The notes under the pieces: model-generated
Databases searched by the model: none
What the model was told of the DNA's origin: nothing
Seen by the model: the letters and a program-made list of their open reading frames with translations, nothing else
Assembly: GCA_964415605.1 (NCBI GenBank)
Contig: CAYQBA010000022.1
Span: 1 to 34,583, forward strand
Reading direction: 5' to 3'
Source of the DNA: UCB3 sp964415605
Lineage (GTDB): Bacteria; Chloroflexota; Anaerolineae; Epilineales; Epilineaceae
Length of the DNA: 34,583 nucleotides
Part shown: in pieces, positions 21,394 to 29,140 of the stretch
Layout: every line of letters begins with the position of its first letter
Position numbering within the stretch: position 1 is the stretch's first letter
Translations under genes and position numbers: made by a program

Positions 21394-23952
21394 ATGGCCC
21401 GATCCAAGCCCGCCCGCGTCGCGCGCCCCCCGCGCGCCACCAAGCCCCGCGCTCCCCGCCCGGCGCAAGGGCCGGTGGTGCCGTGGCTCACGCCCGCGCG
21501 GCGGCGCGAGGTTGCCGGCGTCGCGCTGGTGGCCCTCGGAGTCGTGACGCTCGTGGCCTACACCAGCCGCGGCGGACGGCTGACCGAGCTGTGGCTCGGG
21601 GTGCTGGCCGCCCTGTTCGGGTGGGCCGCCGCCGCCACGCCGCTCGTCATCGCCGGCATCGGCGGCTGGCTCCTCGTCGACGCCCTCGACGGCACGGCCG
21701 ACATCCCCCGCCGCCGCCCCGCCGGCGCCGGCGTGCTGTACCTCGCCGTCCTCGGGCTGCTGCACCTCGCCGGCGCGGCCTGGCAGGCCGTCGCGCCGTC
21801 CGAGCTCGCCGCCGCGCGCGCCGGCGGCGGCTGGATTGGGTATGCCATCGGCGCGCTGCTCACCCCCCTGCTCGGCACGGTGCCCGCCGCCGCGCTCCTC
21901 GTCGTCGTCGCCGCCGTGGCCGCCAGCTTCACCGCCGGCTTGACGGTCAACGAGAGCGCCGCGCTCGTGGCCGGCGGGGCGCGCGCCGCCATCCTGCGCA
22001 CATGGTCCGCGCTGGCCGGGTGGGCCGGCGGCCGCCCCCTCCCGCTGGGTGACGAAGAGGCCGATGGGCCGGCGGATGCCCCGCCGCCGGACACCGGGCG
22101 CGACGTCACGTTGGTGGCCGGGGCCGCGGGCACCGCCGCGGCGCCACCCGCGCCGAGCACACCCGTCCCCGCCCCACCGTCACCGCCCGCCACCCGCGCC
22201 GAATGGCGCCTGCCGCAGGTCGACCAGGTGCTCGACCCCGCCGTCGAGGTCGAGCGCTCGCCCGACGAGGCCGAGACGATGGCCCGGACCATCGAGCACA
22301 CCCTGGGCGAGTTCGGGATTCCGGTGAAGGTCGTCAAGATCAACACCGGCCCCACCATCACGCAGTTTGGCCTGAACCCCGGCTACATCGAGCGCGCCGG
22401 CGTGCGCACGCGGGTCACCGTGCGGCGGATCGTGTCGCTGCAGAACGACCTGGCGCTCGCGCTGGCCGCCAGCCCCATCCGCATCCTGGCGCCGGTGCCG
22501 GGCCGGCCCTACGTCGGCGTCGAGGTGCCCAACACCGCCAAGGCCGTGGTGACCATGCGCGGCGTCATGGAGCACGAGGGCTTCCGCAAGATCCTCGCCG
22601 CCGGCGGCCTGCCCATTGCGCTCGGCCGCGACACCAGCGGCGTGGCCGTGTCGGCCGACCTGACGCGCATGCCGCACCTCCTCGTGGCGGGCGCCACCGG
22701 GGCCGGCAAGAGCGTGTGCATCAACGCGCTGATCTGCTCGCTGCTCCTGACCTGCACGCCCGAGCGGCTCAAGCTCGTGCTCGTCGACCCCAAGCGCGTC
22801 GAGATGACGCAGTACCGCGGCCTGCCGCACCTGGCGTCGCCGGTGGTGGTCGAGGTCGAGCGTGTCGTCGGCGTCCTGCAATGGGCCGTGCGCGAGATGG
22901 ACCGGCGCTACCGGATGTTCGCCGAGGCCGGCGCGCGCAACCTCGAGATCTACAACCGCCTGCTGGCCGACCGCCGCGAGCCGCCGCTGCCGTTCCTCGT
23001 CATCGTCATCGACGAGCTGGCCGACCTGATGATGCTCGCCCCGGAGGAGACCGAGCGGCTCATCACGCGCCTGGCCCAGCTCGCGCGCGCCACCGGCATC
23101 CACCTCGTGCTGGCCACCCAGCGGCCGAGCGTCGACGTCGTCACCGGGCTCATTAAGGCCAACTTCCCGAGCCGCATCGCGTTCGCGGTGTCGAGCGGCA
23201 TCGACTCGCGCGTCATCCTCGACAACGCCGGCGCCGAGAAGCTCCTCGGCCGCGGCGACATGCTGTACATGGCCAGCGACGACAGCAAGCTGCGGCGCCT
23301 GCAGGGGTGCTACGTCTCGGACGCCGAGATCGACCGCCTGGTGCAGTACTGGAAGTACACGGCCCGCACCGACAAGGCGCCGGCCGGCGCAACCGCCTCG
23401 CCGCTCGACATCCCCGAGCCGATGATCCAGCCGGAGCTGTGGGAGCACATGGTCGACCCGCATGCGGGCGCCCTGGCCGACGCGCGCGACCCCCTGTGGG
23501 ACGAGGCGGTGGCGCTGATCCGCGAGCACCGCTCGGCGTCGATCAGCTTCCTGCAGCGCAAGCTGCGCATCGGCTACGCGCGCGCCGGCCGGCTGATCGA
23601 CCAGCTCGAGGCGGCCGGCGTGGTCGGGCCAGCCCAGCCCAGCGGCTCGCGCGACGTCCTGGCACAGTCCGATGCGGCGGTGGCCGACGCGGCGGACTTC
23701 AAGACGCGGCTGGACCGGGCGTTCCAGGCGCCGGGCGGCGGCGAGGCCCGGCGCGGCGGCGATCACCCCGATCCAGGCCATCCCACCGGCACCGGCGAAC
23801 ACGCCGGCGGATCGCCCGACACCGACGATCGCCCGGGCGAAGCCCCGCGCCAGGCCGACCGTCGCGCCGATCCCGGCGCCCACCCCGACGATGGCGATCC
23901 CATCGACGACCCGGACCCGCCGATCCGCCCGTGGCTGCGCGGCTCGGCCTGA
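21394..23952 (+). CDS. ftsK: DNA translocase FtsK/SpoIIIE
   Basis: This 852-residue membrane-anchored, ATP-driven double-stranded DNA pump clears chromosome termini through the division septum. The N-terminus has about four hydrophobic segments between residues 40 and 190, then a Pro/Ala-rich linker to about 270. The motor carries the alpha/beta domains (IKVVKINTGPTITQF-type region, PNTAKAVVTMRGV), Walker A GATGAGKS (433-440), VLVDPKRVEM, and Walker B VIVIDELADL near 538. It also has the conserved TGIHLVLATQRPSVDVVTGLIKANFPSRIAF. A winged-helix gamma domain (DEAVALIREHRSASISFLQRKLRIGYARAGRLID) lies near 705-745, followed by an unusual acidic, Pro-rich tail of about 90 residues. GGAG sits 3 nt before the ATG. 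Confidence 0.96.
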   Translation: MARSKPARVARPPRATKPRAPRPAQGPVVPWLTPARRREVAGVALVALGVVTLVAYTSRGGRLTELWLGVLAALFGWAAAATPLVIAGIGGWLLVDALDGTADIPRRRPAGAGVLYLAVLGLLHLAGAAWQAVAPSELAAARAGGGWIGYAIGALLTPLLGTVPAAALLVVVAAVAASFTAGLTVNESAALVAGGARAAILRTWSALAGWAGGRPLPLGDEEADGPADAPPPDTGRDVTLVAGAAGTAAAPPAPSTPVPAPPSPPATRAEWRLPQVDQVLDPAVEVERSPDEAETMARTIEHTLGEFGIPVKVVKINTGPTITQFGLNPGYIERAGVRTRVTVRRIVSLQNDLALALAASPIRILAPVPGRPYVGVEVPNTAKAVVTMRGVMEHEGFRKILAAGGLPIALGRDTSGVAVSADLTRMPHLLVAGATGAGKSVCINALICSLLLTCTPERLKLVLVDPKRVEMTQYRGLPHLASPVVVEVERVVGVLQWAVREMDRRYRMFAEAGARNLEIYNRLLADRREPPLPFLVIVIDELADLMMLAPEETERLITRLAQLARATGIHLVLATQRPSVDVVTGLIKANFPSRIAFAVSSGIDSRVILDNAGAEKLLGRGDMLYMASDDSKLRRLQGCYVSDAEIDRLVQYWKYTARTDKAPAGATASPLDIPEPMIQPELWEHMVDPHAGALADARDPLWDEAVALIREHRSASISFLQRKLRIGYARAGRLIDQLEAAGVVGPAQPSGSRDVLAQSDAAVADAADFKTRLDRAFQAPGGGEARRGGDHPDPGHPTGTGEHAGGSPDTDDRPGEAPRQADRRADPGAHPDDGDPIDDPDPPIRPWLRGSA

Positions 23953-24083
23953 CCACGCCGGGCGGCGACGATCCCGCGACAACTCCACGATCGCGCCCGG
24001 CGTAGATCGTGGTGATTCGATCGCCCGCCCGCGGCCGACGCGACCGCGAAGGCTGGCGATCTCAGCGCAACGAGGAGTCCGCG

Positions 24084-24866
24084 ATGCTGGAGTTGCTGTT
24101 GGCCCTGTTCGGGGGCTTGGTGCCGATCCTGGTCGTGGTCGTGGCGGTGGTGGCCGCCTCGGCGCGCATCCTGCAGGAGTACGAGCGCGGCGTCGTCTTC
24201 CGGCTCGGCCGCCTGGCCGGCATCAAGGACCAGGGCTTGAAGTTCATCATCCCGTTCGTCGACCGCATGATCAAGGTCGACATCCGCGTCGTGACGCTCG
24301 ACGTGCCCCCGCAGGAGGGCATCACCCGCGACAACGTCACGGTGAAGGTCAATGCGGTCGTGTTCTACCGCGTCGTCGACCCCGGCGCGGCCATCGTCAA
24401 GGTCGAGGATTTCCGGCGCGCGACGTGGCAGATCGCCCAGACCACGCTGCGCAACGTCATCGGGCAAAGCGACCTCGACGACCTCCTGGCCGAGCGCGAG
24501 AAGATCAACCTCACGCTCCAGCAGATCATCGACGAGGCCACCGAGCCGTGGGGCGTCAAGGTCGGGACGGTCGAGATCAAGGACGTCGAGCTGCCCGACA
24601 ACATGAAGCGCGCCATGGCCAAGCAGGCCGAGGCCGAGCGCGAGCGGCGCGCCAAGATCATCAACGCCGAGGGCGAGGCGCAGGCCGCCGAGCGGCTGGC
24701 GGAGGCCGCCGGCGTCCTCCAGACGCAGCCGGCGGCGCTGCAGCTGCGCTACCTCCAGACGCTGACCGAGATCGCCGTCGAGCAGAACTCGACGATCATC
24801 TTCCCGCTGCCGGTGGAGATGCTGGGCCAGCTGTTCAAACCGCGCGGCGGCGGGAACGGGGCGTAG
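24084..24866 (+). CDS. slipin (SPFH/stomatin-like membrane protein)
   Basis: This is a 260-residue stomatin-like scaffold of membrane microdomains. A hydrophobic N-terminal hairpin (about 3-28, LLLALFGGLVPILVVVVAVVAAS) is followed by the SPFH domain: ILQEYERGVVFRLGRLAGIKDQGLKFIIPFVDRM, DVPPQEGITRDNVTVKVNAVVFYRV, and LRNVIGQSDLDDLLAEREKIN. A coiled-coil region (KQAEAERERRAKIINAEGEAQAAERL) and a hydrophobic C-terminus complete the family layout. ATG 24084 has GAGGAG 6 nt upstream. It lies 131 nt after ftsK; slipins are often next to an NfeD gene, but none is present here. Confidence 0.93.
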   Translation: MLELLLALFGGLVPILVVVVAVVAASARILQEYERGVVFRLGRLAGIKDQGLKFIIPFVDRMIKVDIRVVTLDVPPQEGITRDNVTVKVNAVVFYRVVDPGAAIVKVEDFRRATWQIAQTTLRNVIGQSDLDDLLAEREKINLTLQQIIDEATEPWGVKVGTVEIKDVELPDNMKRAMAKQAEAERERRAKIINAEGEAQAAERLAEAAGVLQTQPAALQLRYLQTLTEIAVEQNSTIIFPLPVEMLGQLFKPRGGGNGA

Positions 24867-24885
24867 GCGAGAAGCGGGCGGCCAA

Positions 24886-24926
24886 AGCGGGGGCGACGCA
24901 CCCGCGCCAGATGCGGGTGCGTCGCC
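24886..24926. terminator. 17-bp perfect inverted repeat, bidirectional terminator
   Basis: The arms 24886-24902 and 24910-24926 are exact complements over 17 bp (starting GGGGGCGACGCACC) with a 7-nt loop, GCCAGAT. It lies between the converging slipin and vWA genes. No T-tract follows, so it may need Rho or act through stem strength alone. Confidence 0.75.
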
Positions 24927-24980
24927 CCCACGCCACGGTCATGGCGCGTTCGGGATGTTACGGCGCGAGGATCCCCCGCC

Positions 24981-27674
24981 TCACCGGCACACCAGCTTGC
25001 CGGCGATGGTCCGATAGATCTTCGCCAGGTCGTACCCGTCCGGCGAGAAGAAGTAGTGCTCCGGCCGGCTCGCGATGGTCCGCAGCGCGTACTCGCGGAT
25101 GTCGCGGCCGAAGCCCACGGCGAACAGGTCGATGCGGTCGCGCTTGATGCCGTCGGCCGCCTTGTAGACCTCCTCGATCGTCACCCGGTTCGGCTCGCCG
25201 TCGGAGAGCAGCACGATGGCGGGCGTGTTCTCGAAACGGCGGCGCGGGTTCAGCATCTGCTGGTGGGCGAACGTCAGGCCCAGGTCGATCCGGCTGCCCT
25301 CGATGGGGTCGCGGATGCGGTCGACGGCCCGCATGAGCGCCGCCGGGTCGTTGGTCAGCGTCTGCTCGGTGCGCGCCGTGTTGTTGAACCACACGATCGC
25401 CGCCTGGTCGAACCCGCCGCTGACGGGGTCCCGCGTGAACTGCAGCTGCTGCAGGAACGCCCGCGCGGCGTCCTTGGCTTCCTCGAGCTTGAGCCGGCCG
25501 TCCGGCCCCACCCGCCGCATCGTGGTCGACTTGTCGATGATCAGCACCACGTCGGTGTGGCGCTCGAAGCAGCGGTCGTTGAACACGATGGGGATGAAGA
25601 CCGGCCCCGGCCGCGGTGTGACGGTTGGCGGCGCCGTGGGCGGCACCGTCGGCGGCGTGGTCGGCGTGGCCGTGGGCGGCACGGTCGGCTCGGGCGTGTG
25701 CGTGTGGGTCGGGGTCGGCCGGTCGGGCGCGACCACGACGACGCGCGGGATCGGGAAGATGCCGCTCTCGGGCTGGTCCAGGCCGTCGATGCCCTCGTAG
25801 TCGGCGCGCACGTTGGTCGGCCACTCGCCGACCTCGAGCGGCTCGAGCCAGAAGCTCATCTCGATCCCGGTGAACGGCACCGACTGGAACGTCCACGTCA
25901 GCGTGCGGCCGGCGGCGTCCCACGTGGCCGGCGGCGCCGCCGATCCCTCCTGGTACACCATGTTCGTCGGCACCTTGTCGACGATGGTCACGCGCTTGAG
26001 CAGCACCGACGCGGCGATGCGGCGGGCGATGGCCCGGTACACGGCGTCGAGGTCGCCGGCGGTGGGCGCGAAGTAGTACAGCTCCGGCACGCGCGCGACG
26101 ATCCGCAAGAGGTCGGGGTCGACGTCGAGGCCGAGCCCGATGGCGTAGGTCGTGATGCCGGCGTAGCGCGCCCGGTCACCGGCGGCGAGCGTGCGCATGC
26201 GCGAGTTGTTGAACGGCACGCCGTCGGTCATCAGCACGATGATCGGCTTGGCGTCGGGCCGGCGGTTGGGACCGAGCAGCTCGTCGATGGCGATGTCCAT
26301 GGCCCCGGTGATGTCCGTGCCGCCCTCGGGCACGAGCTTGCCGGCCTCGCGCAGGATCTGGTCGCGGTCCTGCGTCAGCGGGACCGCCAGGCGGGCGTAC
26401 GACTGGAATGCCACCATGCCGACCTGGTCGCGCTCGAGATCCATGAGGTTGACGAAGGTCTGGACGGCGCCGCGGGCGGCCACGATCTTCTCGCCTTCCA
26501 TCGAGCCCGAGCGGTCGACGACGAGCATGATATCGGCCTTCTCGAACATCGACGGGCAGTTGCCGTTCAGTCGCAGCGTCACCTTGGTCTTCTCGCCGAG
26601 CTGGAGGAAGCGCGGCTCGGCGAACTTGTCGGGGACGGTCTCGCACTCCAGGAAGCTCGGCCGCGGCGGCGTGATGGGGACGACGCCGGGGGTGGGGGCG
26701 TAGACGCGCACCCGGCCCATGCCGGGGTCGGCGACGTAGACGCGCCCGATGGCGTCGACGTCGATGTCGGTGGCGGTGGATCGTGCGCCGGGATTGGGGT
26801 CGACGGCGTCCCACACGTCCAGGACGGTGCCGGCGGCGTCGAGGTGGTAGACCCAGCGCCGCTCCGACAGGGCGTACAGCGTGCCGTCGGCGCTCGGCGC
26901 GATCCGCTCGGCCGGCGCGGGCAGCGGGACGACATCGACGAGCGTGCCGCCACGGTAGCGCTCGACGGCCTGGGTGGCCCGGTTGAGCAGGTACTCGGTG
27001 TCGCCCTCGTAGTCGAGGTCCCAGTAGCTGTGCGTCCGGTTGGCCAGCGCGTGGCCCATGCCCTCGCGTCCGTCGGGCTGGAAGCGCGAGAGCAGCGAGA
27101 CGATGACGTCGGTGTCCCACTTGTCGTAGACCAGGGTGGTCTCGTCGGCGGCGGGGTTCCACGCGATGGCGGCCAGGTAGGGTGGCCGTTCGCCGAGCAG
27201 GCCGTGGATGTCGCCCATGACGACGTTGCGCCACCCGAGGTTGCCGGTGTTGCGCTGGAGCCACACGACTTCCTTCTCGCGCATGCCGACGAGGCCGCCC
27301 GTGCCGGTGACCGCGATCTCGCGCACGGCGCTGACCGGGGTCTGGCTGTCCAGGCTGCCATCGGTGCGCGTGTGGCGCACCGTCGTGCCGTTGAGCACAT
27401 GGATCAGGCCGTCAGACCCCGCCACGACCCGGCTGGCGGCGCCGGTGTCGGTCCACACGGCGACCTGGCCGTGGCCGCCGACGTCGGATCGGGGCGCGGC
27501 ACGCGATGGCTCGGCCGTCGCCGAGACGGTGAGGAGCATGGCGGCGGCCAGGGTGGGGAGGATTCGATTGTGCCGGCGGCCATGGCCACCGGGGAGCCGG
27601 GCCGCGCATGACGCGGAGGAGCGGCTCCGCCAAACCTGCCGAACCGGATCACACAAATCAGGGCGAGCGTTCAT
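24981..27674 (-). CDS. secreted protein with two von Willebrand A domains
   Basis: This is an 897-residue exported protein. A long basic N-region precedes the signal core (about 38-53, LPTLAAAMLLTVSATA). Residues about 65-330 show propeller-like blades. The first vWA domain (about 380-560) has a full metal-ion-dependent adhesion site: DRSGSM, the threonine in GGTDITGAMD and MTDGVP. A beta domain follows, then a Pro/Thr linker (about 645-685). The second vWA domain (about 705-895) has DKSTTM and LLSDGEPN. ATG 27674 has AAAGGAG 9 nt upstream; a GTG at 27680 would be too close to it. It has its own promoter. The layout suggests adhesion to or assembly of a surface complex. Confidence 0.85.
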   Translation of the reverse strand: MNARPDLCDPVRQVWRSRSSASCAARLPGGHGRRHNRILPTLAAAMLLTVSATAEPSRAAPRSDVGGHGQVAVWTDTGAASRVVAGSDGLIHVLNGTTVRHTRTDGSLDSQTPVSAVREIAVTGTGGLVGMREKEVVWLQRNTGNLGWRNVVMGDIHGLLGERPPYLAAIAWNPAADETTLVYDKWDTDVIVSLLSRFQPDGREGMGHALANRTHSYWDLDYEGDTEYLLNRATQAVERYRGGTLVDVVPLPAPAERIAPSADGTLYALSERRWVYHLDAAGTVLDVWDAVDPNPGARSTATDIDVDAIGRVYVADPGMGRVRVYAPTPGVVPITPPRPSFLECETVPDKFAEPRFLQLGEKTKVTLRLNGNCPSMFEKADIMLVVDRSGSMEGEKIVAARGAVQTFVNLMDLERDQVGMVAFQSYARLAVPLTQDRDQILREAGKLVPEGGTDITGAMDIAIDELLGPNRRPDAKPIIVLMTDGVPFNNSRMRTLAAGDRARYAGITTYAIGLGLDVDPDLLRIVARVPELYYFAPTAGDLDAVYRAIARRIAASVLLKRVTIVDKVPTNMVYQEGSAAPPATWDAAGRTLTWTFQSVPFTGIEMSFWLEPLEVGEWPTNVRADYEGIDGLDQPESGIFPIPRVVVVAPDRPTPTHTHTPEPTVPPTATPTTPPTVPPTAPPTVTPRPGPVFIPIVFNDRCFERHTDVVLIIDKSTTMRRVGPDGRLKLEEAKDAARAFLQQLQFTRDPVSGGFDQAAIVWFNNTARTEQTLTNDPAALMRAVDRIRDPIEGSRIDLGLTFAHQQMLNPRRRFENTPAIVLLSDGEPNRVTIEEVYKAADGIKRDRIDLFAVGFGRDIREYALRTIASRPEHYFFSPDGYDLAKIYRTIAGKLVCR

Positions 27675-27754
27675 GCTCACGCGCTCCTTTCACGGAGGCA
27701 CGGCCGCGAGCGGCCGCGCGGGACAGGGGGCTGAGGACGCGCGTAGGGAGCTCG

Positions 27755-27784
27755 ATTCTAACAGGGCGGGGGCGCGGATTTCAA
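27755..27784 (-). promoter_or_regulatory. promoter of the double-vWA gene
   Basis: On the minus strand, TTGAAA (27784-27779, 5 of 6) and TAGAAT (27760-27755, 5 of 6) are spaced 18 nt apart. The leader of about 74 nt contains a CGGCCG-CGAG-CGGCCG hairpin (27701-27716) and the ribosome site. Confidence 0.65.
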
Positions 27785-27835
27785 GGGCCCTAAGGCCGTT
27801 TTTCGGCTTCGCGGGCCCACCGCGTGCCGGTCGCC

Positions 27836-27857
27836 GGGCCGGCGACGGGCCGGCGAC
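27836..27857. repeat. two tandem 11-bp repeats
   Basis: GGGCCGGCGAC occurs at 27836-27846 and again at 27847-27857 in the 370-bp non-coding region between the vWA gene and comEA. The 11-bp length equals the period of a second, unrelated set nearer comEA. Confidence 0.55.
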
Positions 27858-27960
27858 GGAAGCGCGTCGACGGGCGTCGGGCAGGCGTCGGCAGGAGCGG
27901 GCGGGGACGGTCGATCCAGAGCGAGGCCAAGTGGTGACGATCGGGCGCAGACCCGCGGGT

Positions 27961-28004
27961 GTGGCGCGATCGTGGCGCACGCGTGGCGCGATGGTGGCGC
28001 GCAC
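27961..28004 (+). repeat. four direct repeats with 11-bp period upstream of comEA
   Basis: GTGGCGC starts at 27961, 27972, 27983 and 27994, exactly 11 bp apart, with partly conserved spacers (GATC, ACGC, GATG, GCAC). One repeat per helical turn places every copy on the same DNA face. The block covers about -84 to -41 of the predicted comEA start, a typical activator or repressor site array. No coding frame explains it. Confidence 0.6.
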
Positions 28005-28032
28005 CCCCTTCGCCGCTCAGGGCTTGCCCGCG

Positions 28033-28038
28033 TATCCT
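28033..28038 (+). promoter_or_regulatory. -10 element of comEA, leaderless
   Basis: TATCCT ends 6 nt before the comEA ATG and there is no ribosome site. TTCGCC 18 nt upstream is a poor -35, which would suit dependence on an activator at the 11-bp repeats. Confidence 0.4.
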
Positions 28039-28044
28039 GGCCGC

Positions 28045-28719
28045 ATGCGCGACGCTCTGCATCGGCACGCGGGCTATCTGGTCATCGTGTTGCTCAACCT
28101 GATCGCCTTGGGCCTCACGGCCTGGACGCTGCGCGACCGGCGGGCGGGCGCCGTGCGCATCGAGTCGGCGCCGACGCCGGCGCCGGCGCCGACGGCAACG
28201 GCGGCGCGGCTCAGCGTGTTCGTCTCGGGCGCCGTGGCGACGCCCGATGTCGTGGTGCTGCCGGATGGCGCGCGCGCCCGCGACGCCGTGATCGCCGCCG
28301 GCGGGTTCGCCCCGGGCGCGGATCGGGCCGCGGTCAACCTGGCGGCGCCGTTGGCGGACGGCCAGCAGCTCCACGTGCCGGCGATCGGCGAGGCGGTGCC
28401 GCCCGCAGCGGCCGTGGCGGGAACGGGCGGGGCGGCGCTTGGGCCGGGAACACAGGTCGGGGGGCTCGGCGGCGGTGGTCCGGCGGGGGCGGCGTCGGGA
28501 GGCATGGGCGCCGGCGCGGCAGCGGTTCGGCTGGACATCAACCGCGCCAGCGCGGCGGAGCTCGAGGCGTTGCCCGGGATCGGGCCGGCCCTCGCCGAGC
28601 GGATCGTGGCATACCGCACCACCCATGGGCCGTTCCGCGCACCGGATGGGCTCCTCGATGTCGGCGGCATCGGCGCCAAGACGTTGGAGCGATTCGCGGG
28701 GCTGATCACGACGCGATGA
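28045..28719 (+). CDS. comEA: ComEA-family helix-hairpin-helix DNA-binding protein
   Basis: This 224-residue membrane-anchored DNA receptor is of the natural-transformation type. One N-terminal helix (about 10-28, GYLVIVLLNLIALGLTAW) anchors it. An SLBB-like domain (about 55-115, LSVFVSGAVATPDVVVLPDGARARDAVIAAGGF then LADGQQLHVP) and a Gly/Ala-rich linker follow. The C-terminal pair of helix-hairpin-helix motifs (about 162-224) reads LDINRASAAELEALPGIGPALAERIV and LLDVGGIGAKTLERF. ATG 28045 is supported by protein start and -10 position. comEC, often the next gene, is absent here. Some ComEA-like proteins bind DNA without a role in uptake. Confidence 0.9.
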   Translation: MRDALHRHAGYLVIVLLNLIALGLTAWTLRDRRAGAVRIESAPTPAPAPTATAARLSVFVSGAVATPDVVVLPDGARARDAVIAAGGFAPGADRAAVNLAAPLADGQQLHVPAIGEAVPPAAAVAGTGGAALGPGTQVGGLGGGGPAGAASGGMGAGAAAVRLDINRASAAELEALPGIGPALAERIVAYRTTHGPFRAPDGLLDVGGIGAKTLERFAGLITTR

Positions 28720-28775
28720 CGGTGGCCGGCGCGGCGGGTCGACAACCCGTCGCTTACGCCCCCCTCGAACCGGGG

Positions 28776-28784
28776 TGCTATACT
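28776..28784 (+). promoter_or_regulatory. extended -10 promoter of tatA
   Basis: TGCTATACT is an extended -10. No clear -35 is seen. A leader of about 132 nt would precede the tatA ribosome site. Confidence 0.5.
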
Positions 28785-28922
28785 GTGCGCCACATCCCGA
28801 ACAGTGGCGCCGGCAGCGACGTAACAGACCCGCGCACCGCGCGGCTCGCGGCCCCCGGCCCACCGGTGGGAACGAAGGGAGCGGTGCCCACGGCCCGCTC
28901 CGCTGACATGGAGGCAACCATC

Positions 28923-29114
28923 ATGGGTCCACTCGGCGGTCCTGAGATCTTCATGATCCTGCTCATCGTCATCATCCTCTTCGGCGTCGGCAAGCTCGGC
29001 GACATCGGCGGGGCGATGGGCAAGAGCATCCGCGAGTTCAAGAAGTCGGTGACGGACGAGGCCGCGCCCGCCGCGCCGGCCGAGACCAAGGCCGAGGAGA
29101 CGCCGTCGGCCTGA
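28923..29114 (+). CDS. tatA: Sec-independent protein translocase subunit TatA
   Basis: This 63-residue subunit forms the membrane passage for folded proteins with twin-arginine signals. It has the canonical layout: a short N-terminus, a membrane helix (about 7-20, PEIFMILLIVIILFGV), the FGVGKLGDIGGAMGKSIREFKKSV amphipathic helix with the hinge, and a charged Ala/Glu tail. ATG 28923 has GGAGG 8 nt upstream; an earlier in-frame ATG at 28908 overlaps that ribosome site. tatC is not in the window. Confidence 0.93.
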   Translation: MGPLGGPEIFMILLIVIILFGVGKLGDIGGAMGKSIREFKKSVTDEAAPAAPAETKAEETPSA

Positions 29115-29124
29115 TCGGCCGGTG

Positions 29125-29138
29125 GACCGTCGGCGGTC
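29125..29138. terminator. short hairpin between convergent tatA and rluD
   Basis: GACCG-TCGG-CGGTC forms a 5-bp stem with a 4-nt loop in the 26-nt gap between converging genes. The position is right but the stem is short. Confidence 0.35.
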
Positions 29139-29140
29139 GT

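Noticed and set aside
22180..23988. A 602-residue minus-strand frame opposite ftsK
   Set aside because: It lies wholly against the conserved FtsK motor and has shadow composition.
25056..27611. An 851-residue plus-strand frame opposite the vWA gene
   Set aside because: It is antisense to a gene with signal peptide, two vWA motifs, promoter and ribosome site. The frame itself shows no motif.
27785..27818. GGGCCC-bounded hairpin with TTTTT upstream of the vWA promoter
   Set aside because: The pairing between the outer GGGCCC blocks is interrupted, the T-run is in the loop region and no transcript is known to end there.
28716..28922. Longer tatA start at an ATG overlapping the comEA stop
   Set aside because: The frame is open through to tatA, but TatA begins normally at MGPLGGPEIF with a GGAGG site. 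The upstream part also contains a promoter and reads as non-coding.
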